Positions 19,108-28,884 of a stretch of DNA of 64,000 nucleotides are shown in pieces. The position numbers were made by a program, and so were the translations under genes. The notes beneath the pieces are model-generated. The model searched no databases, was not told where the DNA came from, and saw only the letters and a program-made list of their open reading frames with translations. Origin of the DNA: Gammaproteobacteria bacterium (GTDB lineage: Bacteria; Pseudomonadota; Gammaproteobacteria; DSM-16500); contig JACDDU010000006.1 in NCBI GenBank assembly GCA_013816845.1, positions 124,001-188,000 of the forward strand. The letters are read 5' to 3'. Position 1 is the stretch's first letter; the number at the start of each line of letters is the position of its first letter.

Positions 19108-19564
19108 TTGCATTGGGATCAGCAAAAGACTAAAGGTGTAGTCTAATTACAGAGGAAAGCACTTGCGAATATTTCAACTTTTTCTCGGTTACTACCCAAT
19201 TTCCTTTGCAATATGAGTACTGAATATCCTGCTCCCCATAGACAATAAACTTCACATCACAAACGGTTTGAATGCCGTTCGCTTAAAGTGATGTTATAAC
19301 TACTGCTTGACCTAATAAGCTGTTAGATGGAATCACTTCTTTGCTGCATTGCAGAAAGAAAATGGATAGCCGCTGATAAAATCACTTCTTTAAATTAAAT
19401 GTTGTGTTTAATTAGTGTTTTTTCAATTTGACTCGGTCATTTTTTTTTCAGTGTGCATGACATTAAGGACTCTTAGAAGAATAGCTTTTTTATTTTAAGT
19501 AGTGTAACTTCGCCTACCATTGTCATTATGTTTGTATACTATTGTTCTCGTTAACGGAGTCTTA
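19108..19564. other. Non-coding gap
   Basis: No gene or clear structure is seen. The end of the gap carries an ACGGAGT ribosome-binding site for ATG 19565. Confidence 0.35.
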
Positions 19565-19894
19565 ATGATAAAAGTTATTAAATTTGTAACTTTTTTTACA
19601 GTATTAAACATTTTTATGTCTGCTTTATATGCCGATACGGTTAATTTAGATGTTTATAACCTTTCACGGTCTTCTATTACCATTGTGAAAGAAGATGGCG
19701 ACAGAATTTCAATCCCCCCTAATAACACGATTTATAAAATTCCATTTAAACTGAATAGTAAAGTTAGAAATTATATTGGTAACGAATATGAATGTTATTG
19801 GGAAATTAAGGATTTTATCCAAGATAAACTATTTGCTCTTGCTTATGGATTGCCGTATGGCGGCAAATGTGTTTACTTTACCACTAAAAAATAA
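19565..19894 (+). CDS. Small secreted protein
   Basis: The open frame begins at 19520, but ACGGAGT just upstream supports ATG 19565 (MIKVIKFVTFF). The 109-residue product has a Sec signal peptide with cleavage likely after ALYA. The mature part is short, beta-rich and has two cysteines (YECYWEIKD and GGKCVYF) that may form a disulfide. No family is recognised. The gene ends in a strong bidirectional terminator. Confidence 0.75.
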   Translation: MIKVIKFVTFFTVLNIFMSALYADTVNLDVYNLSRSSITIVKEDGDRISIPPNNTIYKIPFKLNSKVRNYIGNEYECYWEIKDFIQDKLFALAYGLPYGGKCVYFTTKK

Positions 19895-20043
19895 TGATTT
19901 TAACTGAGTATTCATAGTTTATATATTTGAAAATAAATAAAACAAAAGATTAGGTATCCAAAAATGCACTTTAAGCTAGTTTCACATTTGATTTTTTAAA
20001 TGAATGTAAACTTGCCTTACAGGAATTTCATTTTGCATCGATG

Positions 20044-20078
20044 AGAGGCAGATTCAATAAATAAGTGCATCTGCCTCT
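20044..20078. terminator. Bidirectional hairpin terminator
   Basis: AGAGGCAGAT pairs perfectly with ATCTGCCTCT across a 15-base loop, followed by TT on the plus strand. It sits between converging genes (secreted protein ending at 19894 and acetyltransferase ending at 20084), the expected place for a shared terminator. Confidence 0.7.
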
Positions 20079-20083
20079 TTAAA

Positions 20084-20515
20084 TTAAAGATGATCACAAA
20101 GTTTTTTTCTAAAAAAATAAAATGTACTATCGCTGTCATATCCATCATAAATATGTTCAATTTTATACTTCATTTTTTCGTAAAATTCTTTAGCTTGCCA
20201 ATTGAAAGTGTCAACAGTTATATAACGACAATTATTATCTTTAGCAAAGGATTCAGCTTTTTGAAGCAGCTTACGGCCAAGTCCTTTACCCCTGGCTGAC
20301 TCATCAACCCAAAGTAATTTAATATATAAATATCCATACATTAATACGCCGGTACAACCGGCTATTAAGCCTCCAGAACTGTCATGTGCCATGAATCCAA
20401 AAGGTTCAAAAGAAGTTTTACCAATCTTTTGCTTTGCATGCCTTTCTAATCCTTGATGAATAGTTCCAACTTCGTGGGCCGAAGGTTCAGCTGTAAAATT
20501 AATGGTATAACTCAT
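20084..20515 (-). CDS. GNAT family N-acetyltransferase
   Basis: ATG 20515 (MSYTINFT), preceded by AGAGGGA, gives 143 residues; the frame itself opens 12 codons earlier. The GNAT fold is shown by the central strands GYLYIKLLWVDESARGKGLG, where RGKGLG is the pyrophosphate-binding Q/RxxGxG/A motif. It is followed by the helix KLLQKAESFAKDN, then the strand CRYITVDTF and the typical AKEFYEKMKYK. It transfers acetyl from acetyl-CoA to an unknown amine. The 5-prime side abuts an IS30 remnant. Confidence 0.9.
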   Translation of the reverse strand: MSYTINFTAEPSAHEVGTIHQGLERHAKQKIGKTSFEPFGFMAHDSSGGLIAGCTGVLMYGYLYIKLLWVDESARGKGLGRKLLQKAESFAKDNNCRYITVDTFNWQAKEFYEKMKYKIEHIYDGYDSDSTFYFFRKKLCDHL

Positions 20516-20697
20516 TTGTAATCCCTCTGAACAAAACGTTTGACATAGCAATATCTTAAGTTTTTTCTAGGCCTATTATTTAATCTATTTATAGTTAACA
20601 CAAGCTTAATCAGTCGCATTCTGAGAGTAAAATATTTTTTAGGTATTGTAAGATTAGTCCATTCGTAATATTCATTTAGATCTCTTTCCCAAGAAGA
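20516..20697 (-). pseudogene. IS30-type transposase C-terminal remnant
   Basis: The minus-strand frame reads SSWERDLNEYYEWTN and then INRLNNRPRKNLRY. These are degraded forms of the IS30 signatures SWERGLNENTNG and LNNRPRKxLGY, which also occur in the better-preserved copy at 43.4-44.3 kb. The catalytic core is missing. The relic overlaps the acetyltransferase promoter region. Confidence 0.6.
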
Positions 20698-20724
20698 AAA
20701 GCAATGCAAGATTAAATTTTGCAT

Positions 20725-21133
20725 TCAAGTCTCTGCTAGTCTGTAATTACCTGTCCAAGGAAAGATGAAAGCTACGAAAATCGGAATGATTGATTGTCAT
20801 GCTGCCATATCTGTAAGTTCTTTGTATCAACTAAGGTAAATGCTTTGCCGTTTTTACTTGCATATCCTCGTCTGTCTATTGATTAATTTTAATGTTTAGT
20901 TTCATTTCAGGATTAGAATAAGAAAAATAAATTTTATATTACTTGTTTCACTCGTGACAAAGATTAAAAATCATGTTGGTGCAGATGTTTTTTTATGATT
21001 AACATTCCCATATCAAAAAATATGCATTTGAAAATGGAAATGGTAAGATTCGTATAGATTTTCAGCGTATTTTAAATGCAAAATTATCGCCAAACCGCAA
21101 TCACCATTAAAAAAACGTTAATAGATCCTTAAA
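20725..21133. other. Non-coding gap
   Basis: No gene, repeat or terminator is visible. The region probably holds divergent promoters for the acetyltransferase and the alpha/beta hydrolase. Confidence 0.35.
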
Positions 21134-22000
21134 ATGCTTAATTATTCAATAGCTATAGACGTCTTTATGAACAGGGCTTCTGATATGATTAGAGATAAGA
21201 AACTAATAAATGAACAAATATTCCGATGCCAGTCTGTAGATATAAACTACATCGAAGGACCCGCTAATGGTTCAAATATTTTATTACTTCATGGAGGATG
21301 TAGTCGCTGGCAATCTTTTCTGCCAATTATTTCTGATTTAATAACCAACTTCAGGGTGTATGCTATTGATTTTCGAGGTCATGGTAAATCAGGTCGGACA
21401 ATTTCCTATAACGTCCAGGATTATGTACAAGATACATATTTATTTATCAAAGAGCATATAAAAAAACCCACAATTATTTTCGGAAATTCATTAGGAGGAG
21501 TGGTTGCAATTATGACAGCCGCTTATCATCCTGAGTTAGTACGAGCAGTTATTATAGGTGATGCGCCTATCTCAATGAAAAGTTTTCGAAATCTTATTGA
21601 TAGTCAACGTGATTTCGCCGATCAAATTATTAAGTGGTTACGCACCAATCAAATTACAAATATTTATAAAAAGTTAAAAGATGATCATTTTGCTGAAAGT
21701 TTAAGTCTTTGCGATCCTGACATGCTTGTTGCAATGTTTGATCAATTTGAATTCACCTTTCGAGAATATTCGATCAATGAATTATTCCCATTAATAATTT
21801 GTCCAGTTTTAGTTATCCGCGGTTGCTTAGAACGAGGCAGCTTAATTACTGATTCTGACATGAATCAGGCATCAAAGCTGCTAACCAGCGTCTCTCAAGT
21901 TCAATTACCTAATGTTGGCCATTCTCTTATGGAAGATAAATTTTCTGTGTTGAAGGAAATAAATTTTTTCATAAATGCATTAAATAAGTCATTAATCTAA
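21134..22000 (+). CDS. Alpha/beta hydrolase
   Basis: A 288-residue alpha/beta-hydrolase. It shows the oxyanion motif HGG (53-55), the DFRGHGKSG turn (79-87), the nucleophile elbow GNSLGG with Ser119, and catalytic His263 in VGHSL; the acid is probably in the RGCLERG/DSD region. Length and motifs match esterases, haloperoxidase-like and epoxide-hydrolase-like enzymes, and the substrate cannot be told. There is no signal peptide. Met12 and Met18 are alternative starts, since no good ribosome-binding site precedes the first ATG. The gene ends 27 bases from the converging orphan. Confidence 0.88.
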   Translation: MLNYSIAIDVFMNRASDMIRDKKLINEQIFRCQSVDINYIEGPANGSNILLLHGGCSRWQSFLPIISDLITNFRVYAIDFRGHGKSGRTISYNVQDYVQDTYLFIKEHIKKPTIIFGNSLGGVVAIMTAAYHPELVRAVIIGDAPISMKSFRNLIDSQRDFADQIIKWLRTNQITNIYKKLKDDHFAESLSLCDPDMLVAMFDQFEFTFREYSINELFPLIICPVLVIRGCLERGSLITDSDMNQASKLLTSVSQVQLPNVGHSLMEDKFSVLKEINFFINALNKSLI

Positions 22001-22027
22001 GAAAAAGCAACTAGGTAAACCCAAGCG

Positions 22028-22873
22028 TTATATCAATTTGCATTTTTTAGCTTCCATCTGCGGACTTGAAAATAAGGATGTGTCTTGACCCGTTGGCTTA
22101 TTTTCAAATTTCTTATAAATGGAATGTAAGGCCACTGAAGCATTCGCTCTGCGCTGTTGTTTAATAGACTCAAATATCTTTTTTGCAATACTTTGAGTAT
22201 CACTAGTTTCCAGATAACTTAAAACGAGAGATTTAGTTTTATCATTTAGATTACTTTCATCAATAATGTAGTGATAATTTAAATTCGCCGTATGCTGTAG
22301 AGAGTCTTCATTGAATTCCATTTGTTTATTTCGTAATAACTCATTAAACTTGTTTTCAAATGCTAGGTATTCACTGGGTTGCAGACCATAGATCACAAGC
22401 TGCTCCACGGCAGTACAAGAACTAGGACCAAACTTTATTATAGGGTTATCTCCATAATTAATTCTTATATTTGAAAGATTAAAAATAGAGAAAGGAATAT
22501 TGCCATCAGGCTTATTAATGATGCCAATTGCATGTAAATGATTAGGAGTATCCATGTGGGCTATTTGAAATTGATAGTATAGGCAAGATGGCACTAATAT
22601 TTCTTCAATTTTTAAATTTATTTCAAGATGATGATCGTTTAACATCTTTTTATTAGCGGTTATGATGTTGCAAATAAAATTAAAAATTTCGGTATTTTCA
22701 AAGGAATAACTTTTATTTTTAAAAGATCGAATTAAAAAATCATTATGCGTTTGCGCTTCTTCTATCGAATATCGATTGTTTATTATTTTTTCTATAATGT
22801 TTTTTTCTGAGTCTAATAGCGTTCGTAACATTCCAGTAGTCATTTCATCGTGGGGCGAGCGTACGCTAGTCAT
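22028..22873 (-). CDS. Orphan with C-terminal CaaX-like motif
   Basis: A 281-residue soluble protein of unknown family. The middle region is mixed alpha/beta (QIAHMDTPNHLHAIGIIN) and the C-terminal third helical. The protein ends KKCKLI. A Cys four residues from the end, followed by an aliphatic residue at the third place, fits the CaaX box modified by eukaryotic prenyltransferases, and the preceding Lys pair would help membrane binding; Lys at the second position is tolerated but not typical. Legionella effectors such as AnkB use this trick. Four residues can occur by chance, so the assignment is tentative. The gene is convergent with the hydrolase. Confidence 0.7.
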   Translation of the reverse strand: MTSVRSPHDEMTTGMLRTLLDSEKNIIEKIINNRYSIEEAQTHNDFLIRSFKNKSYSFENTEIFNFICNIITANKKMLNDHHLEINLKIEEILVPSCLYYQFQIAHMDTPNHLHAIGIINKPDGNIPFSIFNLSNIRINYGDNPIIKFGPSSCTAVEQLVIYGLQPSEYLAFENKFNELLRNKQMEFNEDSLQHTANLNYHYIIDESNLNDKTKSLVLSYLETSDTQSIAKKIFESIKQQRRANASVALHSIYKKFENKPTGQDTSLFSSPQMEAKKCKLI

Positions 22874-23124
22874 GAAGATTTATTCCTATTTTAATTATAG
22901 TTTGTAGAAAAGATGGCCTACCTTGAACAACTGATGCATTTTAAAAAGTTAATGATTTTTAAGCAATCTCTATTAAAAATTATTACATCAATGAAGCCAT
23001 CATATTAAATACAAAGAAAAAGATGAACAATAAATCATCGTTGCTGGTTTAACTGAGGTAGATGTGCAAGATACTGATAGTACATCTTACTTATTAATTA
23101 TATTGAGAGAAGGGCAGGATTTGC

Positions 23125-24069
23125 ATGCAGTATCACGAATATATAGCGGAAGTTTATCAAAGAATTGCTCCTCATATTAAAAAAACACCCGTTTTGACTT
23201 CACCATACTTTGATGAAAAAACTGAGAGCAACTTATTTTTTAAATGCGAAAACCTTCAGTATACAAATGCTTTCAAAGTACGTGGCGCATTTAGCAAAAT
23301 TATAAATATGCCTAATAAAAACAAGATTATTATTACCGCTTCTGCCGGCAATCATGGATTAGCCGTCGCTTTCGCATCCAAAAAATTTGGCATGAAGGCA
23401 ATGGTTGTTGTACCAGAATTTGTACCACCATCTCGTATCAATATGATACGAGCGTTAGGAGCAAAAGTGATTGTGCATGGCACAACAATGGACGAATTAA
23501 ACGCTAAAGTTGCTGAATACACCCAAGATCCTAACTATGTATATGTTCATGGATTTGATGATGATGACATTATCGCAGGACAAGCAACTATCGCCTACGA
23601 GTTATTACAAGAAGTTCCTGACATTGACGTCATTGTCGTACCTGTGGGTGGCGGTGGACTTATTTCTGGTATAGCGCAGTATACAAAGTCTTTTAACCCA
23701 AGTATCAATGTCTATGGTGTCGAAACAATAGGAGCAGATGCTATGTCTAAAAGTCTGGCAGCTGGCCACATTGTTGCCCTTCCAAAAATTACCTCGGTTG
23801 CGATTAGTTTAGGCGTTTCTAAAGTAGCAGAAAGAACGTTTGAAATTGTTAAAAATTATGTCAATAAGATAGTGACGGTTACCGATGAAGAAGCAATCCG
23901 TGCATTAAAAGATATTTTAGAAAAAGACAAAATATTTGTGGAGCCTGCTTCTGCCTGTGCCTTATCTGCCGTGATTTCTGAAAAAATACCACATATCGAG
24001 GGGAAAAAAGTTGCAGTTATTTTAAGTGGTGGTAATTTTTCTCTCGAACAACTCAAGGCTTATTTATAG
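23125..24069 (+). CDS. Threonine/serine dehydratase, PLP-dependent
   Basis: A 314-residue fold-type II PLP enzyme. Lys51 in TNAFKVRGAF binds PLP. SAGNHGLAVAFASKKFG (about 72-88) binds the substrate carboxylate, VPVGGGGLISGIAQY is the phosphate-binding Gly loop, and EPASACALSA with LSGGN lie near the C-terminus. It lacks the C-terminal regulatory ACT domain of biosynthetic IlvA, so the length fits a catabolic threonine dehydratase, serine racemase or hydroxyaspartate ammonia-lyase. It is expected to convert L-threonine or L-serine to 2-oxoacid plus ammonia in the cytoplasm. Monocistronic. Confidence 0.92.
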   Translation: MQYHEYIAEVYQRIAPHIKKTPVLTSPYFDEKTESNLFFKCENLQYTNAFKVRGAFSKIINMPNKNKIIITASAGNHGLAVAFASKKFGMKAMVVVPEFVPPSRINMIRALGAKVIVHGTTMDELNAKVAEYTQDPNYVYVHGFDDDDIIAGQATIAYELLQEVPDIDVIVVPVGGGGLISGIAQYTKSFNPSINVYGVETIGADAMSKSLAAGHIVALPKITSVAISLGVSKVAERTFEIVKNYVNKIVTVTDEEAIRALKDILEKDKIFVEPASACALSAVISEKIPHIEGKKVAVILSGGNFSLEQLKAYL

Positions 24070-24540
24070 TAATTCACATTCATTAAGGAGGGCAGGGCCA
24101 TCATTGATTGCAGATACGATGAAGCGAAAACTTCAAAACTCGCAAAATAAATTTTTTACTTTATTAGCGCATCAACCAGCTGGCTTTAGTCCACAATAGA
24201 GCGGGTATTTTGAATGATAATAAAGTCATAAAAGAGTTCTAAAGTATTAGTGCGATCGTTGCAAGCTAGATAGGCTTTAATGCTTTTCATCATTCATGAG
24301 ATCAATATTTTTTGGCTAAACTGTAAAACAGGCGCTAAGAGTGGCTGCTTGCGCATAATTTCCTTAAGGATCTAATACTTGAGGGTTAGCCTTAGACCAA
24401 CTGAAGTGGAATTTTAAGTTTTATACTCATGTCTCATTGGCCCATCGTCAATACCTCGTCAAGTTTAATTTAACCTTAAGCTTAATGCGATAAACTTCCT
24501 TCATAAAAAATAATAACGTTTAATTTGTCTGCAAAACTAT
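24070..24540. other. Non-coding gap
   Basis: A 26-codon ATG frame at about 24118 has a protein-like sequence (NKFFTLLAHQPAGFS) but is too short to support. Otherwise nothing is seen. Confidence 0.35.
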
Positions 24541-25764
24541 ATGAGAAATAAATTTTTTACGCCCTCTAAACAATATATTTTGATTGGCATAGTGAGCGGA
24601 TCACTAGTCTCTTATATTTTCCAAAGAAATATGAGTCGTAGCGGGCCACACTCTTTAGATAATAAGTCTACTGAAATGGATTTTTTAACGGCGGCCATGA
24701 CTAATTATTCAAAACCAATTACCCATGAAAAGATCCAGCTGGGTATTGATTTCATGCAGAAATTAAAGGCAGGCCAAATTCTTGCTAAAGTAACATTACC
24801 ATCCAACCGAGGTTTTGCAAGTACTGATCCTACAGAAATTTTATTAAAACAACTATCTGATTATAAATTCAGACCTTCTATTAGACAACCTAGAGATAAA
24901 CTGCAAGCATTAGAATATCGACCTTATAAATATATTCATTTGCGCGGTGAAATTATCCAATTAAATCCATATAACCATCTAAATATGTTTGCTAGTAAAT
25001 CAAATACACATACCAAAAAACTATCGACAACCTTAGTTTCTCCGGATTTAAATACACGATTATTTATGAGTGATTGTTACAATGTAGTAGCTTTTTGCTT
25101 TGACATCAATAAAAGTGTCATTAAAGCATTATTCAATCGTGATATGTATAGCTATAGTCGTTCGTGGGTATCAACTAACTATGAAATAGTATGTAACTAT
25201 AAAGCTCAAGTTGAGGGAAGTACTAAGTCCGGTTCAAAAATATCTTATCGAACCCTAGAGGAATTTCAACAACATATTGGTAAAAGCAAGTTCAATTGGA
25301 ATGAAGTATTGGCAGCTTTAAGTAAAGAAGGCTTAAGCGGTATTTTAATAAGTCAGACGATAAACACTAGAAAAGAAAAGATCAAAAGTCTAAAGTTGGC
25401 TCAAATGCGTAAATATTTAATTCATAAAACTTTCAACAAGGATTTACCTATTGTAATTTATTATCCTGATGAGAGCAGAATAGAACCTTACAAGGAAACC
25501 GATCAAAGAATAGATGCATTAATGTGGTACTTACAAACAATAATTAAAGATGTATTAGATAAGCGTTCTGGAAATCGTAATCAACATTGGGTAAGTATAG
25601 GTGGAATATATGATGGCTGGGTAACAACTGAAAAAGCGCAAAGTATAATTGATTTGATTGAAAATCAAAAAAAACAAACTCCTGTCGAATTCGAGGAATT
25701 CAACAAAATACTTACCGAAAAGATTACTGAAAAAACACCATCGAAGAGAATGTTTCGCTCCTAA
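24541..25764 (+). CDS. Orphan with N-terminal hydrophobic anchor
   Basis: A 407-residue protein. Residues about 11-27 (QYILIGIVSGSLVSYIF) are a single hydrophobic segment after a basic start, so it is either anchored in the inner membrane or exported. The remainder is hydrophilic, basic and mixed alpha/beta, with no motif I recognise; residues 270-360 look globular. No good ribosome-binding site precedes ATG 24541. Base composition matches neighbouring orphans. Function unknown. Confidence 0.7.
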   Translation: MRNKFFTPSKQYILIGIVSGSLVSYIFQRNMSRSGPHSLDNKSTEMDFLTAAMTNYSKPITHEKIQLGIDFMQKLKAGQILAKVTLPSNRGFASTDPTEILLKQLSDYKFRPSIRQPRDKLQALEYRPYKYIHLRGEIIQLNPYNHLNMFASKSNTHTKKLSTTLVSPDLNTRLFMSDCYNVVAFCFDINKSVIKALFNRDMYSYSRSWVSTNYEIVCNYKAQVEGSTKSGSKISYRTLEEFQQHIGKSKFNWNEVLAALSKEGLSGILISQTINTRKEKIKSLKLAQMRKYLIHKTFNKDLPIVIYYPDESRIEPYKETDQRIDALMWYLQTIIKDVLDKRSGNRNQHWVSIGGIYDGWVTTEKAQSIIDLIENQKKQTPVEFEEFNKILTEKITEKTPSKRMFRS

Positions 25765-25862
25765 CGCTCCCCACTTAATTCATTGAAGATCATCAAACAA
25801 TTACGTCATTTAATTTGGCAAATTACTACACCTTAGCATCGGCATCGTTACTATATAAGCAT

Positions 25863-26630
25863 TTATAAATTAAATTCATTTTCTTTAAAAGTAATAAATT
25901 GATTTTTATCATAGACTCTCACAGACATTTTACAATAACTGGAATCAATCTGTAGAATATTATAAGAATTTTGTCCTTGCCGTAAACGTCTTGATACTGC
26001 CGTTCCGGCAGTAACGACGTAAAGAGGATGAGCGAAGGAATCTCTTTCAATTTGCTCATAGCATGCATAATGCAAATGACCCGATAAAACTAAATTAACT
26101 TTACTAGCCCCAAGGGTCGCAATAAGTTCCTCTGAATTGGAAATAATTTTATGGCGATCAGAGCGAATTAAATTGTGATGCATAACAGCAATTTTGACGG
26201 TAGTAGCTGGGAAGGAACGAAAATAATTGTGAATTACATTGAGTTGCGCAGTTGTAATCTTTCCTTGGATGGATTTAAAGGGAGTAACAGAATTAACCCC
26301 CAATATGGCTAAACCTTGAATTTCAAGCTGAGGATTAAGCGTCTTGGAAATGTATCGTTTATACTTTTCAAAAGGGTAAAAAAAACGTTCAAAAGGATTA
26401 TGTAAAGAAATATCATGATTGCCTGGGACACATAGAACCTTTTTTTTATCCAGTACTTTTAAAAATTGTTGAGCGGAACGAAATTGTGAGTGTAAGGCAC
26501 GCTGAGTAAAATCGCCACTGATGACGATAAGATCAGGCTCGATTTGTTCAAGATCCATTAAGAGCAAATCCAACATGGCTTTGGTTTCAGTTCCAAAATG
26601 AAGATCAGATAGATGCAATATTTTTGGCAT
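25863..26630 (-). CDS. Metallophosphoesterase
   Basis: A 255-residue calcineurin-like phosphoesterase with all metal-binding motifs in order: DLHFG (9-13), GDFTQ, PGNHD, MHHN and SGHLH. The close fit to the CpdA/class III phosphodiesterase layout suggests a cyclic-nucleotide or phospholipid diester substrate. Its ATG shares one base with the stop of the lipid-kinase gene (TAATG at 26630), so the two are translationally coupled and probably act in one process. A cytoplasmic location is expected since no signal is present. Confidence 0.92.
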   Translation of the reverse strand: MPKILHLSDLHFGTETKAMLDLLLMDLEQIEPDLIVISGDFTQRALHSQFRSAQQFLKVLDKKKVLCVPGNHDISLHNPFERFFYPFEKYKRYISKTLNPQLEIQGLAILGVNSVTPFKSIQGKITTAQLNVIHNYFRSFPATTVKIAVMHHNLIRSDRHKIISNSEELIATLGASKVNLVLSGHLHYACYEQIERDSFAHPLYVVTAGTAVSRRLRQGQNSYNILQIDSSYCKMSVRVYDKNQFITFKENEFNL

Positions 26631-27508
26631 TAAGGCGTGACCACGTTAAGTTTTTTACTAATGATTTTATAATGTAATGGCATTGCTAATTTAAATAATT
26701 CACCATCGATTACTACATTAAGCTGATTTGTCTGAGAAGAAATAATTAAATCATTAGTAATAAATTGGGTTAAGTAAGTGGTTTTATCAAAACGATTAAA
26801 TACAATACTGAATATGCATTTCAACATTTCCCAACGATTTTTACACCTTAAAATATAAACAGCTAAATATCCAGACGTTAAAGAATTTCTTTCGCCAAAG
26901 TCTAATAAATTGGTGAAATGATAATTATTACCAATGAATACTAAGCAAGTTCTGTGGGTTACAAGTTGATCATCGACAATCATCTTGAGGTTATAGATCG
27001 GTATTTTTCGCATGAGAAGCACAGATGTAAATATAATTTTTAATAGCTTACTCGTTCCTAGCCAGTTTTTATGTTTTTCTTTTAATTTTAATATATAAGA
27101 ATAAAAGCCAATTGAGGAATGATTAATAAAAATGTGCTCATTAACTTCACCAATATCAACCCGTTTGGTTTTATTATTCTTAATATATTTAAAAAGTTTT
27201 TCTATATCGGGAGGAAATTTTAATTCTCTGGCAAAATAATTGAATGTACCGAGTGGTAGTATCGCAATAGGAATTTCATAATTAGCTAAAACTTGCACTA
27301 CGGTCCGTACAGTTCCGTCACCACCAGCAATTAAAAAAGCATGATAATTTTTTTGCAAAAGTTCTTTTATCAAGGACTCGATTTCTTTAGGTTTAGGAAT
27401 ATACAGATCGTAAGAAAGTCCATTTTCATTAGCTAATAGATCAAGTTTTTTCTTATCCAAGAGTGGTGAATCCGCTCTTTTAGCATTTGCTATAATTGCG
27501 ATTTTCAT
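26630..27508 (-). CDS. Diacylglycerol kinase family lipid kinase
   Basis: The frame opens at 27529, but ATG 27508 (MKIAIIANAK), with GGTGG upstream, gives 292 residues, the usual YegS/DgkB length. The catalytic-domain signature AGGDGTVRTVVQ (GGDGT at 62-66) binds ATP, ILPLGTFNYFARELKFP is the second conserved motif, and the C-terminal half is the beta-sandwich ending in VVIDGELFKL. It should phosphorylate diacylglycerol, sphingoid or another lipid at the inner membrane. It is the first gene of a two-gene operon with the metallophosphoesterase. Confidence 0.92.
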   Translation of the reverse strand: MKIAIIANAKRADSPLLDKKKLDLLANENGLSYDLYIPKPKEIESLIKELLQKNYHAFLIAGGDGTVRTVVQVLANYEIPIAILPLGTFNYFARELKFPPDIEKLFKYIKNNKTKRVDIGEVNEHIFINHSSIGFYSYILKLKEKHKNWLGTSKLLKIIFTSVLLMRKIPIYNLKMIVDDQLVTHRTCLVFIGNNYHFTNLLDFGERNSLTSGYLAVYILRCKNRWEMLKCIFSIVFNRFDKTTYLTQFITNDLIISSQTNQLNVVIDGELFKLAMPLHYKIISKKLNVVTP

Positions 27509-27816
27509 TGCTAAGCCACCCACGTGCACCTTATTTATTATACCTGTTTGCTCGATTAATTTTTAAGGCACGTTTAAATATTACCTACGCCCTATTTCGT
27601 TCATGTTTAAGATTTTATGTTCATGCTCAAACACTTACGTTTCAATCCGAGCTTTTTTGAGCGTGTTTATAAGGCATCCCGGGTACTTAATCAGGACCTA
27701 ACATGAGTGTTTAATATGTTCAATTCACCTCCCTTTGGATTTGTCATTAAGTTTTCCATAAGAAAATAGCTATCTCAATGATTTATAATTCCTAAAAAAA
27801 ATGTGGTGTATAAAAT

Positions 27817-28884
27817 ATGTCTAAATCAAGAATTTCAAACCCGCTCCTCGCAGTTGTCAGTTACAACCATGAGATAGGTGGCGCGACTGCGGATTCGCTT
27901 ATTCAGGTTATAATGCAAAAGTTGGATATGACAGTAGCATTAGCTGATTATAGAAAAATAACTCCGCCTCAAGACAATCTAGATTCCATCTTTATAAATA
28001 ATGACTTGGTATTTAAAGTAGTCGCGAATTCCAAAAGACGTGCATGGGCTTATTTGAAAGACGCTGACTGTTTAATCTTGCCAGGAAATCATGCAATTAT
28101 TGATCCCCGACTTTTTGGTGGAAATTTATCTGCTGATCAACAAATTGATCTGGCACGAGCCATAGCTGAAATGGCATTAATACATGTGGCTATGCAAAGA
28201 GGAATACCTATATTAGCTGTTTGCGGTGGTCATCAAATTATTAATATCTATTTAGGAGGTAAGGTTGCTGACTTATCTGAGGATGATATTGATCAACAAG
28301 GCTTCATGGCTTATGCGAGCATTTTATTTGATAAGAATTCCGAAATTGCGAAAATTTGCTATAAGAATTCAAAAACAGTGCGCGGTAATTTTTTTGGTGC
28401 ACATCAAGAAGCTGTAACTGAATATGGCGGTAAGGGTTTAATCAATAATAAAGACGACTCTATGGCAGTTGTTGCGGTTGCAAATGATGCAAATTTTAAT
28501 ATTGAGGGTATGGAAGCCAAATATGGAGCTCCAATATATAGTTTCCAGTTTCATCCAGAGGTAAGTGTGGTGGGAATGTATTCTAAACTTTACCGCGCAG
28601 TTAGCTATCACCCTGAGACCCAGCATGACATTGAAATTAGCTTAAGACTATTTATTGCATTCAAACAAGCAGCACAAACATTTCAAACTAAAAAATTAAT
28701 TAAGTTTGATCAATTTAAGAATGATATTCGTAATAAAACTAAGGACCCACAAAATGAACAAGCCTATCACTTTACCAGTGGTACAAATGTAAAGCCTACT
28801 CTCAGAAGCATATTCACCGAAGTAAGAACTGATGAAACTCAAAAGGATGACTCTGCTGTTATAGAAGTCAGATATAAACCATAA
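27817..28884 (+). CDS. Class I glutamine amidotransferase (peptidase C26-like) with C-terminal tail
   Basis: A 355-residue protein. The GATase-1 core has the nucleophile elbow LAVCGGHQ with Cys136 and the His246-x-Glu248 pair in FQFHPEVS, completing a Cys-His-Glu triad. The layout is closest to gamma-glutamyl-GABA hydrolase (PuuD-like) enzymes, which cleave gamma-glutamyl bonds. The core ends near residue 285; a basic, low-complexity tail of about 70 residues follows, which typical PuuD proteins lack. No gene for a polyamine pathway is adjacent. The catalytic call is solid, but the biological substrate is unknown. Confidence 0.85.
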   Translation: MSKSRISNPLLAVVSYNHEIGGATADSLIQVIMQKLDMTVALADYRKITPPQDNLDSIFINNDLVFKVVANSKRRAWAYLKDADCLILPGNHAIIDPRLFGGNLSADQQIDLARAIAEMALIHVAMQRGIPILAVCGGHQIINIYLGGKVADLSEDDIDQQGFMAYASILFDKNSEIAKICYKNSKTVRGNFFGAHQEAVTEYGGKGLINNKDDSMAVVAVANDANFNIEGMEAKYGAPIYSFQFHPEVSVVGMYSKLYRAVSYHPETQHDIEISLRLFIAFKQAAQTFQTKKLIKFDQFKNDIRNKTKDPQNEQAYHFTSGTNVKPTLRSIFTEVRTDETQKDDSAVIEVRYKP

